Both the position numbers and the translations under genes were made by a program. Positions 34,397 through 43,313 of a DNA stretch of 64,000 nucleotides are shown here, piece after piece. Within the stretch, counting starts at the first letter, position 1. Each line of letters begins with the position of its first letter. This DNA is from Chersky-840 sp963794615. Lineage in GTDB: Bacteria; Actinomycetota; Acidimicrobiia; Acidimicrobiales; UBA8190. The notes under the pieces are model-generated. The model had not been told where the DNA came from. It saw nothing but the letters and a program-made list of their open reading frames with translations, and made no database searches. The DNA lies in contig CAWCEP010000017.1 in NCBI GenBank assembly GCA_963794615.1, positions 1 through 64,000 of the forward strand. Direction: 5' to 3'.

Positions 34397-35527
34397 GTGG
34401 TGCCCGACCTCGAAGTCCGTGACCTGACGGTGGAGTTCACCTCTGGGGACTATGTCGTCCGACCCCTGAGCGACCTGACCCTGGACGCTCGCGATGGCGA
34501 GTTGGTCGTCGTCCTCGGTCCCAGCGGGTGCGGCAAGACCACGCTCCTCTCCTGTCTCGCCGGACTCCTGACGCCGACCTCGGGGACCATCTCGTTTCGT
34601 GGCACCGATGTGGGTTCGCTCACGGGTGCGGCCTTGGGCGACTATCGCCGCCACACCGTGGGGGTCGTCTTCCAGGCCTTCAACCTCATCCGCAGCCTCT
34701 CGGCACGCGGCAATGTCGCCGCCCCCCTGCGCCTTGCCAAAGTCCCTCGGAAGGAAGCGATGGCGCGGGCCGACGAGCTCCTCGACATCGTCGGCCTGTC
34801 CGAACGTGCCAGCCATCGGCCCGCCGAGATGTCGGGCGGCCAGCAGCAGCGCGTCGCGATCGCCCGCGCCTTGGCCCATGACCCACCGCTGATCGTCGCC
34901 GACGAGCCGACGGCGCACCTCGATTACATCCAGGTCGAGGGCGTCTTGCGACTGCTCCGGCAGTTGTCGGCCCCGGGGCGGATGGTGCTGGTCTCGACTC
35001 ACGACGATCGCATCACCAACATCGCCGACCGTGTGATCGAACTCACGCCGCAATTCGCCACCGCCGACCGTGCACCCGAGTCGGTCGTCCTCGATGCGGG
35101 AGAGGTGCTGTTCGCCCAAGGAGACCGTGGCGACCTGATCTATCTCGTCGAGGACGGTGAGATCGAGATCTACGAGGTGCGGGCCGATGGACGAGAGGAG
35201 CATCTCGCCCTCGTGGCCCCTGGGAAGTACTTCGGCGAGCTGGGCCCCATGCTCAACCTCCCTCGCAGCGCCTACGCGCGGGCCAAAGGACCGTCTCGTC
35301 TCACCGGCTATACGGTGCGCGCCTTTCGACGTCGGTTCCCCGCCGCCGGCGCGGTCGCCCCCGGCGCGGTCGCCGACGAGCCCGTCACACCCTCCGCGAC
35401 CGTCGGCGCCCCCCATCCACCCGTGCCCGCCGTGTCGGTGGCCTCCGACCCGTTCGCCCTCCCCGAGCCCGTCGCGATGGCCACCTCGGCTGCCCATCAG
35501 GCCCCTCCCGGGCTGTGGGTGGCGTGA
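34397..35527 (+). CDS. ABC transporter ATPase fused to a cyclic-nucleotide-binding domain
   Basis: A 376-residue protein. Residues 1-220 are a MacB/LolD-type ATPase: Walker A GPSGCGKTT, signature SGGQQQRVAIA, Walker B LIVADEPTAHLD and H-loop STHDD. Residues about 235-315 form a cNMP-binding fold: EVLFAQGDRGDLIYLVEDGEIEIYEV, then APGKYFGELGPMLNLPRSAYARA. The phosphate-binding-cassette region FGELGPMLNLPRSAYA matches CAP/PKA-type sites, including the Glu and Arg that hold the ribose and phosphate. The tail is Pro/Ala-rich. It pairs with the permease 18 bases upstream. Cyclic-nucleotide control of transport is a reasonable inference. Confidence 0.9.
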   Translation: MVPDLEVRDLTVEFTSGDYVVRPLSDLTLDARDGELVVVLGPSGCGKTTLLSCLAGLLTPTSGTISFRGTDVGSLTGAALGDYRRHTVGVVFQAFNLIRSLSARGNVAAPLRLAKVPRKEAMARADELLDIVGLSERASHRPAEMSGGQQQRVAIARALAHDPPLIVADEPTAHLDYIQVEGVLRLLRQLSAPGRMVLVSTHDDRITNIADRVIELTPQFATADRAPESVVLDAGEVLFAQGDRGDLIYLVEDGEIEIYEVRADGREEHLALVAPGKYFGELGPMLNLPRSAYARAKGPSRLTGYTVRAFRRRFPAAGAVAPGAVADEPVTPSATVGAPHPPVPAVSVASDPFALPEPVAMATSAAHQAPPGLWVA

Positions 35528-35596
35528 CGCTGCACCGTGACACCGGATCGACCGTCGCCGTAACCTCCTCGGATCACGATTCCTCGGGAGAGTCCG

Positions 35597-36748
35597 GTGC
35601 GGGTCATCGTCAGCTGTGTGCCACAGACCGGTCACATCTTGCCCCTGCTACCTCTCGCCCAGGCCTTCCAGGCTCGAGGTGACGAGGTCGTCGTCGCCAG
35701 CGGGCCCGACGCCGAGGAAGCGGTCTCCGGGGCCGGGCTCTCGTTTCGTGTGGTCGGTCCGCCGTTCGACGCCTGGTTCGACGCCCTCCGTGCCCGCACA
35801 CGGGGCATTCCCGGCGACGGGCTCGATCCGGCGCGCATAGAGAGCTACTTCGCCCCCCGGCTCTTCGGTGAGATCGGGACGGCGCTCATGATCGACGACC
35901 TGCTGGCCCTGTCCCGGGAGCTCCAGCCCACCCTGGTCGTCTTCGATCCCTACGTGTTCGCCGCACCTCTGGTGGCCGCGGTGGTCGGGGCCCACGGAGT
36001 ACTCCATGGCATCGGGCCACTCATGGATCGGCATGTCTTGGACCTGGTGGCCGACGCGGTATCGCCCATCTGGCGGGAGTTCGGCATCGACGTACCCCCC
36101 GCCGCCGGGGTCAACTCCGGCACCACGCTCGCCATCTGTCCCCCGTCCCTCGACCCCGACGCGGCGGGTCTCCCCGGGGTCAGAGCGCTTCGGCCGGCTC
36201 CCCTGCCGACGGACGAACCTCGTGCCTTGCCCGTCTCGTTTCCCGAGCCCGAGCGTCCCCTCGTCTACCTGACCCTGGGTACCTTCTCGAACAATGCGCT
36301 CGGGCTCTTCCGTCTCGTCCTCGACGCGTTGGAGGACGCGCTCGTCAACGTGTTGGCGACGGTCGGGCGGGAAAACGATCCTTCGGCGCTGGCGCCCATC
36401 CCTGCCAATGCACGCGTCGAGCGGTACATCCCTCAGAACGACATCCTCCCTCACTGCACGGCGGTCATCCATCACGCCGGTGCCGGCACGATGTTCGGCG
36501 TCCTGGCCCACGGGCTCCCGTCGTTGACCCTTCCTCAGAGCGCCGACAATTTCGTCAATGCCGAGCTGCTCGCATCGGCGGGCGCGGCGCGCAACCTCAT
36601 GCCCGGAGAGGTGACCGAGCTCGCCGTGGTGTCGGGGATCGGTGCCGTCCTCGACACTGCTTCTTATCGGGGCCGGGCCCGCCTGCTCGCCGCCGAGATC
36701 GCCGCCATGCCATCGCCCGACGAGGTCGCCGCCACGCTGCGAGACTGA
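35597..36748 (+). CDS. GT1-family (UGT/macrolide-type) glycosyltransferase
   Basis: A 383-residue GT-B enzyme. The acceptor domain opens VIVSCVPQTGHILPLLPLAQAF. The donor domain has LVYLTLGTFSN and the sugar-nucleotide signature VERYIPQNDILPHCTAVIHHAGAGTMFGVLAHGLPSLTLPQSADNFVNAELL, with the HHAGAGT loop and final Q/D. It should move a sugar from a nucleotide donor to a lipid, polyketide or small aglycone in the cytosol. GTG 35597 follows a GGGAGA site and lies 69 bases after the ABC ATPase, so export of a glycosylated product by this transporter is plausible. Confidence 0.9.
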   Translation: MRVIVSCVPQTGHILPLLPLAQAFQARGDEVVVASGPDAEEAVSGAGLSFRVVGPPFDAWFDALRARTRGIPGDGLDPARIESYFAPRLFGEIGTALMIDDLLALSRELQPTLVVFDPYVFAAPLVAAVVGAHGVLHGIGPLMDRHVLDLVADAVSPIWREFGIDVPPAAGVNSGTTLAICPPSLDPDAAGLPGVRALRPAPLPTDEPRALPVSFPEPERPLVYLTLGTFSNNALGLFRLVLDALEDALVNVLATVGRENDPSALAPIPANARVERYIPQNDILPHCTAVIHHAGAGTMFGVLAHGLPSLTLPQSADNFVNAELLASAGAARNLMPGEVTELAVVSGIGAVLDTASYRGRARLLAAEIAAMPSPDEVAATLRD

Positions 36749-36816
36749 GCCCGCGGCTCTGCTCCGCTCACGACGCGTACGTCCCCATCAGAATTGAGTA
36801 GCGCCGACGCTGTCTT

Positions 36817-36840
36817 CGGCGTTGAGCAAAATCAACGCCG
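36817..36840. terminator. 9-bp hairpin after glycosyltransferase
   Basis: CGGCGTTGA at 36817-36825 pairs exactly with TCAACGCCG at 36832-36840 around a 6-base A-rich loop, 69 bases after the glycosyltransferase stop. No U-tract follows. It could be a terminator for the ABC-glycosyltransferase unit or an operator for the next gene. Confidence 0.45.
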
Positions 36841-36936
36841 TCGAGCGTGCATCGATGCAGGCGCGTCCGTAGCGTGGTTTCGGATGTGCTCACGAAAGGA
36901 AGCCCGCGCCGAGCGGGAACATTGCTGCTTCGTACC

Positions 36937-38066
36937 GTGACGAAGACTCGCCTCGTCAAGGCCCGAGCCATCTCCCCGGAGGACGAAGCGGCATGGCGAT
37001 CCCTTTCGCTGCGATCCCTGGAGCCCAACCCTTTCTTCGAACCCGATTTCCTCATGTTGTCGGCTCAGCATTTCGAGGGATACGCGGAGACGACGCTGGT
37101 GGTCGCGTACCAAGGAGCCGCCTTCACGGGGGTTCTCCCCGTCGTCCACTTCGACCGAGCCCGCATCCCTCCGCGCCGGGTGGCGCGTGTGTTCGCGTCG
37201 CCCACGGCGGTCTGCGCGTTGGGGACCCCGCTCCTCGACGCCGGTTGTCCTGACGAGTCCATGGGATCGCTGCTCGATGCCCTGACCCGGGCTTCCCGAG
37301 AGGAAGGTTGGCCGGGCATCGTCGCGGTCGAATGGGCGGCTCATGACGGACCGGTGATGGACTGCCTCCGGCGCGCCTGCCGGGTGCGCGGACTTTCGCT
37401 CTTCACCAAGGAGGTGTGGGACCGCGGCGTCGTGCGCCGCGGCGGCCGGTGGGAACGCCCCCTGGGCCAGACCCGAGGGCGGAAACTTGCCGCGTCACGG
37501 CGGACGCTCGGTCGCGACACCCACGCCGAGGTCACGCTGGTCGATCGGACCCTTGACCCATCGGTCGTCGACGACTTCCTCGTCATGGAGATGAGCGGAT
37601 GGAAGGGCCGACGCGGTGGCCTGGCGTTCGCCAGGACAGCCGCAAGACGGCTTGGTTCCGGGAGTGGTACGCACGGTGGTCGGCCACGGGGCGTCTGACC
37701 GTGTTGTGCTTGCAGGCGGGCGGGATTCCCCTCGCCATCGAGCTCTTCGTTCGAGCCGGCGACGGGATCTTCTGCTTCCGGGGCGCCTACGAAAGCACGT
37801 ACTCGAAGTACGCACCCGGGGCCTTGGCGCTCGTCGATTCCATGGCGTACCTGCTGGAGCACACCGACGCGCAGTGGTTGGACTCTGCCACCGACGAGGG
37901 CAATGCGTTTCTCCTGGAGATCCTTCCCGAGCGTCGCACCCTCTCGAATGTCTATGTCGGCGTGGGTGGACTGCTCGACAGGAGCAGTGTCAAGGCACTG
38001 CCCGCCATGACCGGTCTGGTGGCCGCCGAGCGCCGTTTGCGAGCATCTCGGCTCGGAGGTGCGTGA
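36937..38066 (+). CDS. FemAB/BioF2-like GNAT acyltransferase, one frameshift
   Basis: Composite of about 376 residues. The first part has AAWRSLSLRSLEPNPFFEPDFLMLSAQHF and a variable N-domain. A missing base between about 37615 and 37635, after VVDDFLVMEMSGWKGRRGG, shifts the frame. It continues QDSRKTAWFREWYARWSATGRLTVLCLQAGGIPLAIELF and YESTYSKYAPGALALVDSMAYLLE. FExxFL, the sequence around SGWKG and YxxxYxxYxPGxL are typical of the CelD/BioF2-like GNAT group, which acylates or aminoacylates polysaccharides and lipids. Start is uncertain: GTG 36937 is weakly supported; the open frame extends to 36847. Confidence 0.75.
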
Positions 38067-38073
38067 CGCTGGT

Positions 38074-40488
38074 TCACTGCGTCCGCAGGAGTTGCGCCGG
38101 CTGTGAACGGGTGGCGACCAGAGCGGGTGCGACCGCCAAGAGGTTCGCCACCACCAGCACGCCGGCCGCCAGAGCGGCGAGGAGCCAGACCTGCACAACG
38201 GAGACCGGAACAGCTCCCAGGTTGTTGGCGAAAGCCTTCCAGACGAGGTCACCGACGACGATGCCCAGGGGGGCGCCGATGAGAACCGCGATGACGGCCA
38301 GTGTCGTTGCCTGCCAGATGACGGCCGATGCGACCTGACCGTTCACGAAGCCCAACGCCTTGAGCAGCCCGATCTCTCGCCGGCGTCTGGAGACGCTCAC
38401 CACGAGGAGGTGGACCAGCGTGGCGGCTCCGGCCACCGCCAGCATCGCGCCGAAGATCAACGGGAAGTTGACCGCTTCTCCGAAATTCACGAGAGACGTC
38501 GGCGTGACCGGAAGCGCGGTGATCGCTCGGTAGGCATCGAGATAGTGGGTCGTGGCCGCTTCCCCCGGACGGCCGGAAACAGTGCTCACGAGCATCCCGC
38601 CTGCGATCGGATCGGAGGCGAACGACCGACGGCATGCGGCGCGGCTTGGTCCCTCCGGGCAGACGGCGTCTTCGTACCCGGCGATCGTGATGGCGGCACC
38701 GTCCCCGAGGCTGACCGCTCCTCCGAGCACGGGGAAGGACATCTGCGAGGCGACTCGGAACGGCACGGTTCGTGACCCACCCGACGGCGTCGACAGGGTG
38801 ACGTGGACCACGGATCCCACCGACGCGTGCGCGTGGCGCATGGTGGTCGCCCCCAGGCCGATTTCTCCGTCGCCGGTCGGCAGGTGTCCACGGACCGTGG
38901 CCAGAAGGAGCGGGCCGCGGACGGACCTTCCCACGATCGCTCCCACCGGAACCTTGTCGACCGAGATCTCGACGGCCAACCCTTCGGTGATGGCCGACAC
39001 CCTCTTGTCGCGTTCCAGGCTTCTCAGGAGGACGGGGTCGGGCCCACCGCCATTCGGGTTGGTGAAGTTGAGTTGGAAGGTGTCGCCGTACAGTCTGGGT
39101 GTCGCAGTGAGATGGGAAAGACTGGCGCCGAAGACGCCCGTCGCGCACAGCGCGATGACGGCCAGGACGGTACCGAACAGGGCAGAGCCCACGGGGATGG
39201 TGGCCCCCCCGGCCCGACTCTCCAGTGCGTTGCGCACGCCGACCGTCGCGCTCGGGGGTGCGCCGAGGGCAGCCAGCTGCGCGACCACGGCCGACGGACG
39301 AGACACGTGCGCGCGGTTCTCGGACTTCTGGGTACGCGACGCCCGAAAGGCCGGCCACAGACCGAGGGCGAGCACGACGATCAGGATTCCGAGCGCTCCG
39401 AGCGGGATCACGAGCGGGTCCACCGTCACCCCGGTGGACGGCTCGGCGACGCGGGCCTCGCCCAGGGGGGCGACCGGTGACAGCGCCGTGGCCACCACGA
39501 CGGCACCCGCCGCCCCGACCAGCGCCACGACGGCATTGCGGGCCATGCCCAGCAGGACCAGCTGCCGTCGATCCGCGCCGAGCACCGCCATGGTGGGATA
39601 GTCCTCGCTCTCGACGGTGCTCTGGCGAAAGAGGGCTTGTCCGATGACCACCAGCCCGACGGCAGCGGCGAGGACGGCCAAGATCCACCATCCGACCGCC
39701 TGGGGATGGATCGACGCCTCGATGGAGTCGATGACGGCGTCCTGGTTGCTGGCTTCGGCGCCCCGTGCACTGACCTGTTGATCGAATCGCGGGATGTCGG
39801 GGGTGCCGTGTCGCAGTCTCACGAGAGCCACATACCCGTACGCCGTCCGGGGGAGGATCGTCCGGGCAAAGGCCCGCGTCGCGTACAGGTCGTAGGACGG
39901 CGTCGATCCCGAGGGGAATTCGTATTCGGTCGCCTCGAAGCCCACCACACGGAAGCCCACCGTCGGTCCCGTCGGCGTGGGGAGTGCCCCGGTGGCGTTG
40001 TTGTAGGCGGGCGCCTGCGCCTTCGCGTAGATCGGGACGCGGATGACCGAACCCAGATGCACGCCATCGTCATGTTGGAGGGTGAACGACGCCAGGACCT
40101 CATCCGGGGCGGAAGGGTCGGGCAAACGACCCGAGACGAGTTTGAAGACGGGCCTGCCCTTGGGGGGAGCGAGGACGACACCAAAATCGGTGGGGTTGAT
40201 CGGGTGGGTGCAGGCGCACGTCGGCTGCCCGGTGTCCAGGCCGACCAAGTTCTCTGCCGATGCGACCTCGGGAAACGTGGGCCCTATCGCAAGAGGCTGG
40301 CCGGTGTAGACGGCGGCGTCGAAGCCATAGGCGGTGACGAAGTGCGGAAATGCCGACGCGGTACGGCGTCCGGCCGCGGTGGCGGCCAGGACGAGGCCAC
40401 CGACGAGAGCTACCAGGACGGCCAGTGCGAGCCACGAACGCCATCGCCGACGCGTCTCGGCACGAAATAGCAGACCAAAGGCTCCCAC
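38074..40488 (-). CDS. Large ABC transporter permease with two FtsX domains
   Basis: About 804 residues with around ten membrane helices. An N-terminal helix RSWLALAVLVALVGGLVLAAT is followed by a large external domain. Helices VGWWILAVLAAAVGLVVIGQALF and VALVGAAGAVVVATALS come next, with the coupling motif YPTMAVLGADRRQL. A second external domain ends with HLLVVSVSRRRREIGLLKALGFVN and three last helices. GTG 40488 lies six bases after GGGAGG; a TTG one codon earlier is possible. This MacB-like double-FtsX type normally works with a separate ATPase. The nearest is at 34397 but belongs to another transcript. Confidence 0.87.
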   Translation of the reverse strand: MGAFGLLFRAETRRRWRSWLALAVLVALVGGLVLAATAAGRRTASAFPHFVTAYGFDAAVYTGQPLAIGPTFPEVASAENLVGLDTGQPTCACTHPINPTDFGVVLAPPKGRPVFKLVSGRLPDPSAPDEVLASFTLQHDDGVHLGSVIRVPIYAKAQAPAYNNATGALPTPTGPTVGFRVVGFEATEYEFPSGSTPSYDLYATRAFARTILPRTAYGYVALVRLRHGTPDIPRFDQQVSARGAEASNQDAVIDSIEASIHPQAVGWWILAVLAAAVGLVVIGQALFRQSTVESEDYPTMAVLGADRRQLVLLGMARNAVVALVGAAGAVVVATALSPVAPLGEARVAEPSTGVTVDPLVIPLGALGILIVVLALGLWPAFRASRTQKSENRAHVSRPSAVVAQLAALGAPPSATVGVRNALESRAGGATIPVGSALFGTVLAVIALCATGVFGASLSHLTATPRLYGDTFQLNFTNPNGGGPDPVLLRSLERDKRVSAITEGLAVEISVDKVPVGAIVGRSVRGPLLLATVRGHLPTGDGEIGLGATTMRHAHASVGSVVHVTLSTPSGGSRTVPFRVASQMSFPVLGGAVSLGDGAAITIAGYEDAVCPEGPSRAACRRSFASDPIAGGMLVSTVSGRPGEAATTHYLDAYRAITALPVTPTSLVNFGEAVNFPLIFGAMLAVAGAATLVHLLVVSVSRRRREIGLLKALGFVNGQVASAVIWQATTLAVIAVLIGAPLGIVVGDLVWKAFANNLGAVPVSVVQVWLLAALAAGVLVVANLLAVAPALVATRSQPAQLLRTQ

Positions 40489-40676
40489 CAACGACCTCCC
40501 GGACCAGTGTGGCCGATGGTGGGAGGACCACCAAGGAGGTCAGCCGGTGTGGCGGGGTCGTGCCAGCACCACGTCTCGGGCGTGACCCTCGGGCTCGTGG
40601 ATTGCCATGCTGGGGACCGTGGCAAACGACGGGGCCGACGAGGGCGAGACCGACGGCGCGGACGAGGAATCCTTCC

Positions 40677-41423
40677 ATGCCTGACGCGATCTTCGAGGAG
40701 AGGCGGCTCGCCGAGGCCTATGACGCGTTGGACGGAGCACGGACCGATCTCGACGCCTATATCGCTCTGGCCGACGACGTCGGGGCCCGCTCGGTCCTCG
40801 ACATCGGATGCGGGACGGGGACCTTCGCCTGCCTGCTCGCCCAGCGGGGCATCGACGTCACGGCCGTCGATCCGGCTCGGGCGTCGTTGGACGTGGCCCG
40901 GCGCAAGCCCGGTGCTCACCACGTGCGATGGCTGGAGGGTGATGCGGCGACGCTTCCCGTTCTTCACGTCGACATGGTGGCCATGACCGGCAACGTGGCG
41001 CAGGTCTTCCTGACCGACCGCGACTGGGCGTCGACCCTCAGGGCGGCCTATGCCGCCCTGAGCCCGGATGGGTTGCTCGTGTTCGAGGTCCGTGACCCGG
41101 CCCGCCAAGGGTGGACGGAGTGGAACCGAGGAGAGACCTTTCGGCGCGTCGAGCTTCCCGGCGCCGGTGTCGTCGAGACCTGGGTGGACCTCACCGAGGT
41201 CAGCCCACCGCTCGTGTCGTTCCGTCATACCTTCGTCTTCGAGACCGATGGGGCGGTCCTTGTCTCGGACTCCACGCTGCGCTTTCGCGATCGGACGGAG
41301 GTGAGCGACACCCTGCGGGGGGCGGGGTTCAGCGCGATCGAGATACGAGACGCGCCCGATCGACCGGGTCGCGAGTTCGTCTTCATCGCCCGGCGGATCG
41401 AGGACCGATCACAGCGGTCGTAG
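40677..41423 (+). CDS. Class I SAM-dependent methyltransferase
   Basis: A 248-residue protein. SAM motif I is VLDIGCGTGTFACLLAQRG, with motif II VTAVDPARASLDVARRK, then motif III near DMVAMTGNVAQVFLTDRDW and the closing strand VSFRHTFVFETDG. The sequence around RHTF and WVDLTEVSPPLVS resembles small-molecule O- or C-methyltransferases of secondary metabolism. ATG 40677 follows GAGGA. It diverges from the large permease across 188 bases and is followed by 330 bases without a clear gene. Confidence 0.9.
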   Translation: MPDAIFEERRLAEAYDALDGARTDLDAYIALADDVGARSVLDIGCGTGTFACLLAQRGIDVTAVDPARASLDVARRKPGAHHVRWLEGDAATLPVLHVDMVAMTGNVAQVFLTDRDWASTLRAAYAALSPDGLLVFEVRDPARQGWTEWNRGETFRRVELPGAGVVETWVDLTEVSPPLVSFRHTFVFETDGAVLVSDSTLRFRDRTEVSDTLRGAGFSAIEIRDAPDRPGREFVFIARRIEDRSQRS

Positions 41424-41753
41424 CGACAGATCGCCAGACGGCAAGGGCGAGCCTGGTGGTGGCGCGCGTCGGGTGGTGCGGGCACACGCCGCCTTTCACC
41501 GGCTACCCACCTTCGCACCGGTGCGAAGCGCGCCACAATCGGGGAAAAGGGGTTTGATGGGGCGCCAGGTGGCCGATCACGACGCAGCCCAGCCGGCCAC
41601 CGGATCGCGGCCCGCACCGCGGCGGCCCACGTGCTCCGGGCCGAGTAAGGCCTGGACCCCACCCGCCACGGCTTGGGCCGCCGTCGAGTGAACCGAAGCG
41701 GGCCCGGGCGGCGAAGAACCGTCTGGCACATACCTTCAGGGGAAAGGGATCCC
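41424..41753. other. Intergenic region with one weak small open frame
   Basis: The only feature in these 330 bases is an ATG at 41557 behind GGAAAAGGGG, opening 44 codons to 41691 (MGRQVADHDAAQPATGSRPA). Its composition is low-complexity Pro/Ala/Arg. Without a homologue it could equally be chance or a damaged gene end. No hairpin of note is seen. Confidence 0.3.
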
Positions 41754-42158
41754 ATGGGTGCAGACGACAACATCAAGTCGATCCAGGCGATGTACGAGGC
41801 GTTCGGGCGGGGAGACGTGGGGGCCATCCTCGACGCCGTGACCGACGACGTGGACTGGGCCACCGACACGAGCTCCACGGTGGCCCCCTGGTACGGGGCC
41901 AGGCACGGCAAGGAGGCCGTCACGACGTTCTTCCAGGCGTTCGGGTCGGCCATGGACGTCGACGAATTCACACCGCTCACCTTCGCCGCCAACGAGGACG
42001 CCGTCTTGGCCATCGTGCGGTGTCGGGCCCGTTCCCGCCGCACCGGCAAGGCGGTCGACATGAACCTGCACCACTACTTCCGGTTCCGCGACGGCAAGGT
42101 CTTCCACTACCGCGGCACCGAGGACACGGCTCAAGTCGAGGCGGCGCTGACGCCTTGA
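41754..42158 (+). CDS. SnoaL-like NTF2-fold protein
   Basis: A 134-residue protein with the SnoaL layout: IKSIQAMYEAFGRGDVGAILDAVTDDVDW, then GKEAVTTFFQAFG, then YFRFRDGKVFHYRGTEDTAQVEAAL. These cone-shaped proteins act as polyketide cyclases, isomerases or ligand-binding proteins. The conserved FRDGK turn and final E/D support a hydrolase-like pocket, though no reaction can be assigned. ATG 41754 has an AAAGGGA site. It appears to be a single gene. Confidence 0.87.
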   Translation: MGADDNIKSIQAMYEAFGRGDVGAILDAVTDDVDWATDTSSTVAPWYGARHGKEAVTTFFQAFGSAMDVDEFTPLTFAANEDAVLAIVRCRARSRRTGKAVDMNLHHYFRFRDGKVFHYRGTEDTAQVEAALTP

Positions 42159-42287
42159 ACCATCGGTCCGGCGTCACGATGGGTTGCGACCGGGGCCCTT
42201 TCTGACCCTGGGGCCGCCCGGCGCGTACCCTGGACGTGATGGGGACCTCGCCCTCGGGACCGCCCGAGCATCTTCACCCGGGCTGAC

Positions 42288-43037
42288 GTGCACAGCGCCA
42301 CCTTCGTGCTGCTGGCCTCGGTCTTTCTCGCCAGTGCCGTCGAGATGGTCGAGGCGCTCACCATCGTGGTGGCCGTCGGTGTCACCCGGGGATGGCGCTC
42401 GGCACTCGAAGGGGTCGCCGCCGCCCTGGTCACCCTGGTCGCGCTGGTGGCGGCCATCGGCCCGGCCCTGGTGCACTTCGTCCCCTTGAGCGCGTTGCGG
42501 ATCGCGGTCGGGGGCCTGCTGCTCGTCTTCGGGATGCAGTGGTTGCGCAAGGCGGTGCTGCGGGCCGTGGGCCTCAAGGCCAAGCACGACGAGGACGCCA
42601 TCTTCACCGAGCACGTCGCCGAGCTGTCGGCCGAGCAACGCTCGTCCCAGGGCCGCGACCCGACGGCGTTCGCGGTCGCCTTCAAGGGTGTGTTCCTCGA
42701 GGGCCTCGAGGTGGTGGTCATCGTGCTGACCCTGGGGGTGGCCGACCACCGGTTGGGGCTCGCCGCCGCCGCCGCCGGTGCGGCCGTCGTCGTGGTGGCA
42801 GCGGTGGGTGTCGTCGTGGCGCGCCAGTTGGCGGGGGTACCGGAGAACGCCATGAAGATGGCCGTCGGCCTCATGCTGGTGAGCTTCGGCACCTTCTGGG
42901 CGGGAGAAGGGGTCGGCGTGCATTGGCCCGGCTCCGATCTCGCCCTTCCCGTGCTCGTGGCCGTGTACGGCGCCGTGGCGTGGGTGACGGTGTCGGTGGT
43001 CGGCCATGAGCGTCGGGCCGGAGTCGAAGTTGCCTGA
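42288..43037 (+). CDS. COG4280-like polytopic membrane protein
   Basis: A 249-residue protein with about seven membrane helices, including TFVLLASVFLASAVEMVEALTIVVAVGV, ALEGVAAALVTLVALVAAIGPAL and AAAAAGAAVVVVAAVGVVVA. Two E-containing repeats, SAVEMVEALTIVVAV and FLEGLEVVVIVLTLGV, are placed like the metal-binding REGxE repeats of iron permeases and related TMEM165/OFeT-type families. A metal or ion transport role is therefore possible. Start GTG 42288 has only a weak ribosome site. The gene overlaps the next by 32 bases. Confidence 0.75.
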   Translation: MHSATFVLLASVFLASAVEMVEALTIVVAVGVTRGWRSALEGVAAALVTLVALVAAIGPALVHFVPLSALRIAVGGLLLVFGMQWLRKAVLRAVGLKAKHDEDAIFTEHVAELSAEQRSSQGRDPTAFAVAFKGVFLEGLEVVVIVLTLGVADHRLGLAAAAAGAAVVVVAAVGVVVARQLAGVPENAMKMAVGLMLVSFGTFWAGEGVGVHWPGSDLALPVLVAVYGAVAWVTVSVVGHERRAGVEVA

Positions 43038-43308
43038 CAGCGGCCCCCGCTCCCGACGCTATGTCGCCGCCTTCGGGCACTTCTGGTGGGACTTCCTCGT
43101 CGGGGACACGCCGGAGTTGCTGGTCGGGGCGGTGCTGGCGGTGGTGGTCGTGGCGTTCTTCGCCCACCACGGGGTGGCACGCGCCGTGACCGTGGCGAGC
43201 CTGCCGGTGCTGGTGATCGCCATGCTCGGCGCCTCGGTCCGACGAGCCCAGCGTGCTGCGGCCCGTTCCGAGCGTGATGGGGCCGGCTCGCCGCCCACCC
43301 CGACGTAG
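43006..43308 (+). CDS. Small membrane protein
   Basis: A 100-residue protein with two membrane helices: PELLVGAVLAVVVVAFFAHHGVA and VTVASLPVLVIAMLGASV. The N-terminal region RRYVAAFGHFWWDFLVGD is conserved-looking and amphipathic. It overlaps the larger membrane protein by 32 bases and is probably translated with it as a partner. No function is known. Confidence 0.7.
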   Translation: MSVGPESKLPDSGPRSRRYVAAFGHFWWDFLVGDTPELLVGAVLAVVVVAFFAHHGVARAVTVASLPVLVIAMLGASVRRAQRAAARSERDGAGSPPTPT

Positions 43309-43313
43309 TCGCG

